Shown in pieces: positions 1 through 6,098 of a DNA stretch of 9,736 bases. This DNA comes from Deltaproteobacteria bacterium (lineage in GTDB: Bacteria > JAUYMQ01). Position numbers and translations under genes: made by a program. Each line of letters opens with the position of its first letter. Positions within the stretch are counted from its first letter, which is position 1. The stretch is taken from NCBI GenBank assembly GCA_030698575.1, contig JAUYMQ010000230.1:1-9736 (forward strand), given 5' to 3'. The notes below the pieces were generated by a model that was not told where the DNA came from, made no database searches, and saw only the letters and a program-made list of their open reading frames with translations.

Positions 1-219
1 CTCGACGACGGAAACCACGGCGGGCTCGGGATCGGACTCTCGCTCGTCCGATCGATCGTGGATCTTCACGGAGGGCGAACCTGGTCCGAGAGCCCCGGCC
101 GGCTCACGGACGGTACACAGACCCGGGGCGCTTCCTTCTATTTCACCATCCCGCTGCCCGTCCCCGAGGAGGCGTCGCGGTCCGGCACGCCGACCGAGAC
201 CCCTCACGCCGGCGCGTAA
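1..219 (+). CDS. Sensor histidine kinase, C-terminal end (partial, 5' end outside window)
   Basis: Frame 1 is open from the left edge to a TAA at 217-219 and gives 72 residues. It contains the glycine-rich end of a HATPase_c ATP-binding domain, [18 protein letters not shown] at about residues 9-26. It then runs through a strand-like stretch to a closing FYFTIPLP, where kinases usually show GSxFxxxLP. This is the G2 box and end of the catalytic domain that phosphorylates the kinase's own histidine. The dimerisation and sensor parts lie upstream and cannot be judged. About 15 residues rich in E, S, T and P follow the domain, and no receiver domain is fused at this end. The gene points rightwards and converges on the GAF-GGDEF gene; its last 16 bases overlap that gene's 3' end. 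The histidine kinase call is firm from the motif; the signal and partner are unknown. Confidence 0.9.
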   Translation, partial: LDDGNHGGLGIGLSLVRSIVDLHGGRTWSESPGRLTDGTQTRGASFYFTIPLPVPEEASRSGTPTETPHAGA

Positions 220-1289
220 AGTGTCACGCAGTTCTTCCCGAGCGCCTTCGATTGGTACATCGCCGCGTCCGCCTCCCGCAAAAGCTGCTCCTTCCCCCCT
301 CCGTCGCCAAGCCGCGAAAGGCTCTGCACGCCGACGCTCGCCGTAACGCAGCCCGCGATGGCGTGCGCAGCAACCATCCGGCTCGACTCGGCCAGGAAGA
401 CGAAATCTTCGATGCTCTTGCGCACCGTTCCCCCCACCGCCATCGCCTCTTCAGGCCCCGTCCCCGGCAGGATCACCACGAACTCGTCTCCGCCGTAGCG
501 GGCCAGCGTGGCCTCAGGCGCCGTGACCACGCGCGCAAGCAACCTCCCCGTCTCGTGAAGCGTGCGGCTTCCGGCAAGGTGCCCGAAGCGATCGTTCACG
601 CTCTTGAAGTTGTCGAGATCGAAGAAGACGACGGAAAGGTCGCGATCGTCCCCGCGCGCCGCCACGATCTCGTCCTCGAGGTGGTGGTGGAACCAGCGGT
701 CGTTGAACAGCCCCGTCAGATCGTCGCGCCGGGCCATCTCGTTGAACAGCCGCGCGTCGAGGATGTTCCGGATCGAGGTGGAAATGTAGCTGGCGAAGAT
801 CTCGAGCAGGCCCATCTCGGCTTCGCTGAAGCGCTTCACCTCGCGCCGGTTCAGAAGCTCGATGACGCCCAGGATCTCCCGGTCGATGCGAATGGGAACG
901 CAGATGATCGAGCGCGTGGGGAATCCGATAGCCGCCGCGAACTCCTTGGCGAAAAAGGCGTCTTCGTTGACTTCCCGGCTGATGTACGACTTGCCCGACT
1001 GAAGGGTCTGACCGACAATTCCCTCGGCGGCCGAGATGCTCCGTCCGAGCAGGTCCGCTGATTTTTCTCCGAAGCTCGTGACGAATACGAGGCGGCCTGC
1101 GCCGCCAGCGGCGCCGGCCGGATCTAGCAGCAGGATCGAGCCCGCCTCCGACGGAACGAACTCGTTGGCCTTGGCGAGGATCTGGCAAAAAAACGTGTCG
1201 AGATCGGCGCCCGCCTCGAGATCGCGCTCGCCCTGGAGGCCCTCGAGGAATCGGGTGATTTCCCTGCCTTCCAGTGAACGAAGATCCAT
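204..1289 (-). CDS. GAF-GGDEF cyclic dinucleotide synthase, likely hybrid promiscuous (cGAMP) type
   Basis: A 361-residue soluble protein without signal peptide or membrane segments. Residues about 28-175 form a GAF sensor domain (note GVIELLNR at 141-148). A short helical linker leads to a GGDEF domain at about 185-361, with DDLTGLFN at 189-196, the metal aspartate D224 in FFDLDNFK, N232, GHLAGS at 236-241 and the intact GGDEF signature at 266-270. In classical diguanylate cyclases the residue after GHxxG is an aspartate that binds guanine (PleD Asp344). Here it is Ser241, as in the Hypr enzymes such as Geobacter GacA, which accept ATP as well as GTP and make 3',3'-cGAMP. The RxxD inhibitory site is absent: residues 257-260 read APEA. 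The ATG at 1289 is chosen because the frame upstream runs into rpe and is not GAF-like; a modest GAGG lies 8-9 bases before it. It follows rpe by 61 bp and may be cotranscribed. The nucleotide product is inferred, not shown. Confidence 0.93.
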   Translation of the reverse strand: MDLRSLEGREITRFLEGLQGERDLEAGADLDTFFCQILAKANEFVPSEAGSILLLDPAGAAGGAGRLVFVTSFGEKSADLLGRSISAAEGIVGQTLQSGKSYISREVNEDAFFAKEFAAAIGFPTRSIICVPIRIDREILGVIELLNRREVKRFSEAEMGLLEIFASYISTSIRNILDARLFNEMARRDDLTGLFNDRWFHHHLEDEIVAARGDDRDLSVVFFDLDNFKSVNDRFGHLAGSRTLHETGRLLARVVTAPEATLARYGGDEFVVILPGTGPEEAMAVGGTVRKSIEDFVFLAESSRMVAAHAIAGCVTASVGVQSLSRLGDGGGKEQLLREADAAMYQSKALGKNCVTLYAPA

Positions 1290-1350
1290 GGCTGGCCGCC
1301 TCGGTGGCTTGCGCCGGCGGGTGATCCGGCCGCGACGCGGGCGATGCCGC

Positions 1351-2040
1351 TCAGGATTTCCCGAGCTGCTCCCGCATGGCCGCGATCGTGCCGCGGTAAT
1401 CCTTGCTGTCGAAGACCGCCGAGCCCGCCACGAAGACATCCCCTCCCGCGCGGGCGATTTCGGCGATGTTGTCGGTCTTGACGCCGCCGTCCACCTCGAT
1501 GTCGACAGAGAGCCCGTCGGCATCGATGCGATCCCGAAGTGAGCGGATCTTCTGGAGCACGGCGGAGATGAACTTCTGCCCCCCGAAGCCGGGGTTCACG
1601 GTCATCAGCAGGACGAAGTCAACGTCACCCAGCACCACGTCGATGACCGAGAGCGGCGTTCCGGGATTGAGGGCGACGCCCGCGCGCGCTCCCGATTCCT
1701 TTATCTGCTGAACCGTCCGGTGGAGGTGCGTGCAGGCCTCGGCGTGAACGCTGATCCAGTCAGCGCCCGCCTTCCGGAACTCTTCGACGTAACGCTCAGG
1801 GCGCTCGATCATCAGGTGGACGTCGAGGGGAAGATCGGTCACGCGGTCGAGGCAGGCGACCACCGGCTGCCCGAGGGTGATGTTGGGCACGAAATGGCCG
1901 TCCATGACGTCCACGTGGATGAGATCGGCCCCCGCCCCGGCCACCGCGCTCACCTCCTCGGCGAGTTGCGAAAAATCGGCCGAGAGAATGCTGGGGGCAA
2001 TGCGCCCTGCCGGCCGCGGCCTCGCCTTGCTTCCGCCCAT
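1351..2040 (-). CDS. rpe: Ribulose-phosphate 3-epimerase
   Basis: A 229-residue cytoplasmic TIM-barrel enzyme that interconverts D-ribulose 5-phosphate and D-xylulose 5-phosphate in the pentose phosphate and Calvin pathways. The family signatures are all present: IAPSILSADF at 14-23, HVDVMDGHFVPN at 42-53 (metal and acid-base residues H42 and D44), DVHLMIE at 73-79 (H75), the phosphate-binding NPGFGGQKF at 149-157, and EVDGG at 182-186 with the second catalytic aspartate D184. The length is normal, apart from about 10 extra residues before the conserved start of the barrel. The ATG shares one base with the TGA of rsmB (TGATG), and a very strong purine-rich ribosome site lies inside the rsmB 3' end, so the two genes are probably translationally coupled. 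No Calvin-cycle genes are visible here, so a general pentose phosphate role is the simplest reading. Confidence 0.98.
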   Translation of the reverse strand: MGGSKARPRPAGRIAPSILSADFSQLAEEVSAVAGAGADLIHVDVMDGHFVPNITLGQPVVACLDRVTDLPLDVHLMIERPERYVEEFRKAGADWISVHAEACTHLHRTVQQIKESGARAGVALNPGTPLSVIDVVLGDVDFVLLMTVNPGFGGQKFISAVLQKIRSLRDRIDADGLSVDIEVDGGVKTDNIAEIARAGGDVFVAGSAVFDSKDYRGTIAAMREQLGKS

Positions 2041-3434
2041 CAGCCCCTCCTCCTCATGCGCACCGCGAAGAAGGCGTCGGTGCCATGGCGCTGCGGCCAG
2101 GTGCTGAGGGCCCAGCCGAAGGACGCCCGTTCCATCATCTCCCGGCAGTCTTCACCGAGGACCGCCTCCGGACTTTCTACCACAAAATCACCCGTCTCGC
2201 CGAGCAGTCCCTCGATCACTCCGATCGTCTCCTCGGGCGCGAAAGTGCACACGCTGTAAACCAGAACACCGCCCGGACGGACGAGCGTCCGGGCCCGCGC
2301 GAGAATCTCGCTTTGCAGGCCGGCCAGACGCGCGGGCGCATCAGGGGTCATGCGCCAGCGAGCATCTGGATTTCGCCGCAGCACGCCGAGGCCGGTGCAG
2401 GGCGCGTCGGCGAGGACGCAATCAAAACCATCACCGGCCACCGTCTGCGGCAGCCCGCGCGCGTCGCCCATAACCGTCTCTACGTTGTCCAGCCCCATTC
2501 GCCGGCAAAGCGCGGTCACGAGATCGAGACGCGCCGCGTTCGCATCCAGCGCGACGACGCGGCCCTTGGGCCCCACCTGCTCCGCGAGGTGCGCCGTCTT
2601 TCCGCCGGGCGCCGCGCACAGATCGAGCACGCGCTCACCGCGCGCGGCGCCGACGAGCAGACTCACGAGCTGCGACGCCTCATCCTGCACGGCGAAGCAC
2701 CCCTCGGCGAAACCTGGCAGCGCGCCCGGCGGCGCGCGCTCGACCAGCACCACTGCACCCGGCGCGTAACGGCCCGCGCGCGCCTCGAAACCCGCATCGG
2801 CCAGTCGCGCGATGAGTTCCCCTGGCGTGGTCCGCCCCCCGCGAACGCGAAGCGTGAGCGGAGGCACAACGTTGTCGGCCTCCATGAAGCGAACGGCCTC
2901 TTCGTGGCCGAGCTGTTCAAATAGCCGCTCGACGATCCAGGGAGGATGGGCGTGGCATGCCGCGGCATGCCCCACCGGATCCCGGTCGGGGTCAGGGAAG
3001 GAGAGGTTGTCTCGCTCGCGATTCAGCCGCCGCAGCAGCGCGTTCGCAAAACCCGTGAGGCGCTCCATTCCGAGCGCGCGCATCGCCTCGACGGTCTCCC
3101 CGACCGCCGCGCGAGGTGGAACGCTCCGGGAGTGAAGCAGCTGGTAAGCGCCGGCGCGCAACGCCGCCCGCGCCTGCGGGGGCAGGGCGTCGATCGGGCG
3201 CTCCGCCCGCTCGTTCAGGAGGTAGTCGAGGCGGCCTCGCCAGCGCAGCGTGCCATAGACCAGATCGGTGGCAAAGGCGCGGTCGCGGGCGTCGAGGGAC
3301 GAACGGGAAAGCTCCGCATTGAGCGCAAGATCCGCGTATGCGTCGTCGGCATCCACGCGCCGCAGGACCTCGATCGCGATCGCCCTCGCCGATCCGTACC
3401 ACTTCGGATCGGGAGGGCGCGTCGCAGGTGCCAT
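2040..3434 (-). CDS. rsmB: 16S rRNA (cytosine-967-C5)-methyltransferase RsmB
   Basis: A 464-residue cytoplasmic enzyme using S-adenosylmethionine to methylate C5 of cytosine 967 (E. coli numbering) in 16S rRNA. The N-terminal ~140 residues are a NusB-like RNA-binding domain (ARAIAIEVLRRVD at 16-28, FATDLVYGTLRWRGRLD at 54-70). This domain separates RsmB from other rRNA m5C methyltransferases. The Rossmann methyltransferase part has the SAM motif DLCAAPGGKT at 271-280, motif IV DAPCTG at 343-348 (C346) and motif VI YSVCTF at 393-398, where C396 is the expected nucleophile. It ends near HGTDAFF at 450-456. Length and order of parts are normal for RsmB (also called Sun or Fmu). The start lies only 11 bp after the htpX stop, in an all-purine spacer without a strong Shine-Dalgarno core, so translation probably depends on ribosomes finishing htpX. 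The three AGG arginine codons near its end double as the rpe ribosome site. Confidence 0.97.
   Translation of the reverse strand: MAPATRPPDPKWYGSARAIAIEVLRRVDADDAYADLALNAELSRSSLDARDRAFATDLVYGTLRWRGRLDYLLNERAERPIDALPPQARAALRAGAYQLLHSRSVPPRAAVGETVEAMRALGMERLTGFANALLRRLNRERDNLSFPDPDRDPVGHAAACHAHPPWIVERLFEQLGHEEAVRFMEADNVVPPLTLRVRGGRTTPGELIARLADAGFEARAGRYAPGAVVLVERAPPGALPGFAEGCFAVQDEASQLVSLLVGAARGERVLDLCAAPGGKTAHLAEQVGPKGRVVALDANAARLDLVTALCRRMGLDNVETVMGDARGLPQTVAGDGFDCVLADAPCTGLGVLRRNPDARWRMTPDAPARLAGLQSEILARARTLVRPGGVLVYSVCTFAPEETIGVIEGLLGETGDFVVESPEAVLGEDCREMMERASFGWALSTWPQRHGTDAFFAVRMRRRG
2044..2055 (-). promoter_or_regulatory. Ribosome binding site of rpe, inside rsmB
   Basis: On the minus strand the last codons of rsmB read AGG AGG AGG GGC TGA, giving an extended GAGGAGGAGGGG. 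The AGGAGG part ends 8 bases before the rpe ATG. This is the strongest Shine-Dalgarno match I noticed in the window. It is coded entirely as consecutive arginine codons of the upstream protein. Confidence 0.85.
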
Positions 3435-3445
3435 CTTTTTCTTCT

Positions 3446-4294
3446 TCAGAGTCCGCCGCCGGTGAGGCGCATCAGGCGCTCAACCCGGTCCGCGGTGGGG
3501 GGATGTGTGCTGAAGAGTTTACTGATGCCGCCGCCCCTGAGCGGGTTCACGATGAACATGTGGGCGGTCGCGGGGCTCGGGTCCTGCATCGGAACCGCGT
3601 CGGATCCGGCCTCCAGCTTCTGGAGCGCGCTGGCCAGCGCCGACGGATCGCCCGTGAGCTTCGCGCCCGCCTCGTCCGCCGCGAATTCCCGCGTGCGGGA
3701 GACGGCGAGCTGAACGATCATCGCGGCGACGGAAACCACGACGCTCACCAGAAGCGTGAAGATTACGTTCCCGCCGCGGTTCTCGGAGCTGCCGCCGAAG
3801 ATGGCGCCCCAGCGGAACATCGTGCCGATCCAGGAGATGGCGCCCGCGATGGTGGCGGCGATGGTTCCGATGAGAATGTCCCTGTTGAAGACGTGGGACA
3901 ACTCGTGCCCCAGAACACCGGTCAGTTCCCGGCGGTCGAGGATTCGCAGGATGCCGGTCGTGCAGGCCACAGCGGCGTGATTCGGGTTGCGGCCCGTCGC
4001 AAAGGCGTTGGGAGTCTCGCTGGGAATGATGTAGAGGCGCGGCATCGGGATGGATGCTCGCTGCGCGAGGTCGGCCACGATGTGATAGAGATCCGGAGAC
4101 TCGCTCTCGGTTACTTCCTTGGCCTTGTACATCCGCAGAACGATCTTGTCGCTGAACCAGTAGCTCACGAGATTCATGACGCCCACGATCACGAGCGCCA
4201 TGGTCGCGCCGCGAGGGCCGCCGATCATGCTCCCGAGGCCCACGAGCAGCGCCGAGAGAACCACCAGGAGCGCGATGGTCTTCACTCCGTTCAT
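3446..4294 (-). CDS. htpX: Membrane zinc metalloprotease HtpX
   Basis: A 282-residue inner-membrane protease of the M48B family that cuts misfolded or damaged membrane proteins together with FtsH. Two hydrophobic segments at about 5-25 and 29-47 are followed by the cytoplasmic catalytic region. The zinc motif HELSH is at 130-134 (H130 and H134 ligands, E131 catalytic), and the third ligand is E203 in REFAADEAG. Two more hydrophobic stretches lie at about 140-160 and 176-198. The closing NPLRGGG...FSTHPPTADR (251-270) is typical of bacterial HtpX. The frame extends 24 codons further upstream, but the ATG at 4294 is preferred: it begins the first membrane segment and has GGAGG 7 bases before it. 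The gene sits between fmt (78 bp upstream) and rsmB (11 bp downstream), with a candidate promoter of its own. Its presence among translation genes may tie membrane protein quality control to translation, but that is inference. Confidence 0.97.
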   Translation of the reverse strand: MNGVKTIALLVVLSALLVGLGSMIGGPRGATMALVIVGVMNLVSYWFSDKIVLRMYKAKEVTESESPDLYHIVADLAQRASIPMPRLYIIPSETPNAFATGRNPNHAAVACTTGILRILDRRELTGVLGHELSHVFNRDILIGTIAATIAGAISWIGTMFRWGAIFGGSSENRGGNVIFTLLVSVVVSVAAMIVQLAVSRTREFAADEAGAKLTGDPSALASALQKLEAGSDAVPMQDPSPATAHMFIVNPLRGGGISKLFSTHPPTADRVERLMRLTGGGL

Positions 4295-4301
4295 CGAGTA
4301 T

Positions 4302-4306
4302 CCTCC
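4302..4306 (-). promoter_or_regulatory. Ribosome binding site of htpX (decides the start)
   Basis: GGAGG within AAAGGGAGGA, 7 bases before the ATG at 4294. It selects this ATG over the two in-frame ATGs further upstream at 4318 and 4366, which would place charged and glycine-rich residues before the first membrane helix. Confidence 0.85.
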
Positions 4307-4331
4307 CTTTCCCCTCATTAGCCGTCGCAGG

Positions 4332-4360
4332 AATATAGAGCCGCCCCCGGAGCCGGGCAA
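4332..4360 (-). promoter_or_regulatory. Candidate sigma-70-type promoter before htpX
   Basis: In the 78-bp gap after fmt the minus strand carries TTGCCC (4355-4360), a 17-base spacer, and TATATT (4332-4337). These match the -35 and -10 consensus at 4 of 6 and 5 of 6 positions. A start about 7 bases downstream would give a leader of roughly 30 bases before htpX, with the ribosome site inside it. The -10 is an AT island in a very GC-rich region, which adds some weight. It does not resemble a heat-shock (sigma-32) promoter. This is a by-eye match only. Confidence 0.35.
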
Positions 4361-4372
4361 CGGCAATCGCCC

Positions 4373-5314
4373 TTATCCCGCGCCGAGCAGTGCTCCCGCT
4401 TCGACCCGCGTCCCTCTCAGGAACTCGCTGGCGCCGAGGCGCCTTTTCCCCGCCATCTGAAGTTCCAGAAGCGCCACCGCGCCGCCGTCCCCCGCCGCTA
4501 CCACGATACCGCGGGCATCAGCACGAAGCACCGTGCCGGGCGCCGCGCCGGCGCTTTCTCCTTCAACAGGCCCCGCGCTCCAGACGATCAGATGCCGCTT
4601 CCCGAGCGTCGTGAAGGCGCCGGGCCAGGGCGTGACGGCGCGAATACGGTTGAGAATCTCCCCCGCCCCCTCCGCCCAGCGGATCCTGCCGTCGTCCTTC
4701 TGAAGGCGCGGCGCCAGGGTCGCCAGGGCCGCGTCCTGCGCCCGTCCCGTCACGGTTCCCGCCGCGAGGCCGTGAATTGTTTCGACGAGCAGGGCCGGGC
4801 CGAGGCGCGAGAGCCGGTCGGAGAGCGCCCCTGCCGTCTCATCCGGCAGAATGGGCACTTCGCGTGTGAGCAGGATGTCGCCGGCATCCATCTGCTCATT
4901 CATGTACATCGTGGTGACGCCGGTGATCTTCTCGCCGCGGAGTAGCGCCCACTGGATCGGCGCCGCGCCGCGATACTTCGGAAGCAAACTCGCGTGGAGG
5001 TTGATGCACCCGAGAGGGGGAACGTCCAGGAGCGAGCGCGGCAGGATCTGCCCGAAGGCGACCACCACGATCAGCTCGGGTGCGATCGCGGACACTGTTT
5101 CGATGAAGGCTGGATCGCGCACCCGCTCGGGCTGGAGCAGTCGCACGCCCGCGCGCCGGGCGACCTCAGCCACAGGTGGCGCCGCGGACCCGAGCCCGCG
5201 CCCGCGGGGGCGATCTGGTTGCGCCACCGCCGCCGCAATTTCCTGACCGTCGGAGAGGAGCGCCTCGAAGGAAGGGACGGCGAAGGCGGGCGTGCCCATA
5301 AAGACGATCCGCAA
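4373..5314 (-). CDS. fmt: Methionyl-tRNA formyltransferase
   Basis: A 313-residue cytoplasmic enzyme that transfers a formyl group from 10-formyltetrahydrofolate to methionyl-initiator tRNA, ahead of translation initiation. The N-terminal formyltransferase domain begins RIVFMGTPAFAVPS. It carries INLHASLLPKYRGAAPIQ around residues 104-121, with catalytic N105 and H107, and MDAGDIL from 142, with catalytic D143. The C-terminal tRNA-binding domain occupies about 205-313 (AVTPWPGAF near 226-234). The length is close to E. coli Fmt (315). The chosen start is TTG at 5314: Fmt proteins commonly begin right at this RIVFMGTP strand, and a strong GGGGGGAGG lies just upstream. The only upstream ATG in frame (5371) would overlap def by 14 bases and add 19 residues unlike the family. 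def lies 43 bp upstream, giving the usual def-fmt pair. Confidence 0.97.
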   Translation of the reverse strand: MRIVFMGTPAFAVPSFEALLSDGQEIAAAVAQPDRPRGRGLGSAAPPVAEVARRAGVRLLQPERVRDPAFIETVSAIAPELIVVVAFGQILPRSLLDVPPLGCINLHASLLPKYRGAAPIQWALLRGEKITGVTTMYMNEQMDAGDILLTREVPILPDETAGALSDRLSRLGPALLVETIHGLAAGTVTGRAQDAALATLAPRLQKDDGRIRWAEGAGEILNRIRAVTPWPGAFTTLGKRHLIVWSAGPVEGESAGAAPGTVLRADARGIVVAAGDGGAVALLELQMAGKRRLGASEFLRGTRVEAGALLGAG

Positions 5315-5318
5315 CGAG

Positions 5319-5327
5319 CCTCCCCCC
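5319..5327 (-). promoter_or_regulatory. Ribosome binding site of fmt (supports the TTG start)
   Basis: The minus strand reads AAGGGGGGAGG followed by CTCG and then TTG. GGAGG is 4 bases from the TTG, slightly close, but the long G-run lets the pairing shift upstream. Nothing comparable precedes the ATG at 5371. Confidence 0.75.
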
Positions 5328-5357
5328 TTCTCCCAGGCGCGGGCCGGCGCAGGCAGA

Positions 5358-5864
5358 TCAGCGCCCCGCAAGCTCCTTGCGGCGACGCTTCACGTATAGG
5401 CTGCGCTTGAGCCGGCTGATGCGATCGATGAAGAGCATGCCGTCCAGGTGATCCAGTTCGTGCTGAAAGCAGACCGCCTCGACCCCCTCGGCGTCGACCT
5501 CGACGGGCTTGCCGTCCGGATCCAGGGCCCTCACCACGACCCGCGATGCGCGCTTCACCTCAGCCTGGTACTCGGGGACCGAGAGGCACCCTTCCTCGAA
5601 GTCGATCCTCCCGTCCGAAAACACGATCTCCGGATTGATGTAGCCGCGGGGACTACGTTCCTGCTCGCGCCAGTTGACGTCCACGACGATGATGCGCCGC
5701 GAGATGCCGATCTGGGGCGCCGCAAGTCCGATGCCAGGCGCGTCGTACATGGTGTCGGCCATGTCGCGCAGCAGCTTGCGAACAGCCTCGTCGACCTTGT
5801 CGACGGGCTCGGCGACCTTCTTCAGGACCGTCTCCGGAAATTCGATGAGCGGCAGCACGGCCAT
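5358..5864 (-). CDS. def: Peptide deformylase
   Basis: A 168-residue cytoplasmic metal-dependent hydrolase that removes the N-formyl group from nascent proteins and so reverses the action of Fmt, encoded next door. All three family motifs are intact: GIGLAAPQ at 44-51 (motif 1), EGCLS at 91-95 with metal ligand C93 (motif 2), and HELDH at 135-139 with ligands H135 and H139 and catalytic E136 (motif 3). This makes it a typical active, iron or zinc type deformylase of normal length. The ATG at 5864 is preferred over one seven codons upstream (5885): AAGG lies 6 bases before it and the protein then begins MAVLPLIEFP, as the family does. A 205-bp spacer separates it from priA, with a possible promoter at the far end, so def may start the def-fmt unit. 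Confidence 0.98.
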   Translation of the reverse strand: MAVLPLIEFPETVLKKVAEPVDKVDEAVRKLLRDMADTMYDAPGIGLAAPQIGISRRIIVVDVNWREQERSPRGYINPEIVFSDGRIDFEEGCLSVPEYQAEVKRASRVVVRALDPDGKPVEVDAEGVEAVCFQHELDHLDGMLFIDRISRLKRSLYVKRRRKELAGR

Positions 5865-5868
5865 GGAT

Positions 5869-5877
5869 ATCCTTCCC
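5869..5877 (-). promoter_or_regulatory. Ribosome binding site of def (decides the start)
   Basis: GGGAAGGAT on the minus strand, with AAGG ending 6 bases before the ATG at 5864. It lies downstream of the alternative ATG at 5885, which rules that start out. Confidence 0.8.
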
Positions 5878-5888
5878 GATGTCATTCT

Positions 5889-5951
5889 ATGTCATTGCGA
5901 GGGGCACCCATTCGCATGTCATTGCGAGGAGCGCAGCGACGAAGCAATCTC
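5889..5951. repeat. Dispersed CATTGCGAG-type palindromic repeat, one full and one partial copy
   Basis: The plus strand has ATGTCATTGCGAGG at 5889-5902 and again at 5916-5929, a 14-base direct repeat 27 bases apart. Only the second copy continues into the full element (5916-5951), bounded by ATTGC (5921-5925) and its inverted GCAAT (5944-5948), with a small CGC-A-GCG inverted centre. A third fragment, ATGTCATT, lies at 5879-5886. From memory, near-identical elements are widely scattered in intergenic regions of Deltaproteobacteria, Nitrospirae, Chloroflexi and metagenomic bacteria, where they behave like REP or MITE-type repeats of unknown function. Here it lies between the def ribosome site and the priA end, so it would be in the def leader if the candidate promoter is used. 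Confidence 0.75.
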
Positions 5952-6016
5952 CCGGCTCCCCGGCGTTCTGCGCGGCGCGCGGCCTTCCCGTGCTCGGCGG
6001 GGCCCCGTCCCCGCCT

Positions 6017-6037
6017 GCGCGCGGAAAGTCCGCGCGC
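6017..6037. other. Perfect 9-bp GC hairpin downstream of priA
   Basis: GCGCGCGGA (6017-6025), loop AAG, then TCCGCGCGC (6029-6037): a perfect 9-bp stem, about 33 bp past the priA stop. No T-run follows it on either strand, so it is not a canonical intrinsic terminator. It could slow polymerase or protect the priA mRNA end. Confidence 0.4.
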
Positions 6038-6068
6038 CCGTGAGTGCAACCTACCGCCGGTACTCGAT

Positions 6069-6098
6069 TTTATAGCACGCCCACCGGATCGACGTCCA
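6069..6098 (-). promoter_or_regulatory. Candidate promoter for def-fmt at the priA 3' end
   Basis: On the minus strand TGGACG (6093-6098), an 18-base spacer, then TATAAA (6069-6074) overlapping the priA stop codon. The matches are 4 of 6 and 5 of 6 to sigma-70-type consensus. The TATAAAAT run is one of the few AT-rich spots in this area, and the long gap before def fits a new transcription unit. The leader would be about 195-200 bases and would carry the GC hairpin and the repeat. By-eye match only. Confidence 0.3.

Noticed and set aside
1-219. Histidine kinase and GAF-GGDEF protein as a two-component pair
   Set aside because: The GGDEF protein has a GAF domain, not a receiver domain, and the genes converge rather than share an operon, so no phosphotransfer link can be claimed.
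252-1061. Long open frame on the plus strand opposite the GAF-GGDEF gene (269 codons)
   Set aside because: Antisense shadow in GC-rich DNA; its translation is rich in R, H, A and D with no recognisable domain, while the minus strand codes a clear two-domain protein.
1290-1523. Upstream in-frame extension of the GAF-GGDEF frame by 78 codons
   Set aside because: It overlaps the 3' part of rpe, is a low-complexity R/S/P-rich translation typical of a shadow frame, and the ATG at 1289 gives a normal GAF-GGDEF N-terminus.
3338-4321. A 327-codon plus-strand frame opposite htpX
   Set aside because: Shadow frame; histidine-, arginine- and aspartate-rich composition is the complement of hydrophobic HtpX codons.
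5312-5371. ATG at 5371 as the fmt start
   Set aside because: It lies inside def, has no ribosome site and adds 19 residues not seen in Fmt; TTG at 5314 has a strong site and gives the family length.
5865-6069. GEMM-type (c-di-GMP or cGAMP) riboswitch in the def leader
   Set aside because: The conserved GEMM core and its GAAA tetraloop arrangement are not visible; the spacer is explained by a repeat, a simple hairpin and GC-rich filler.
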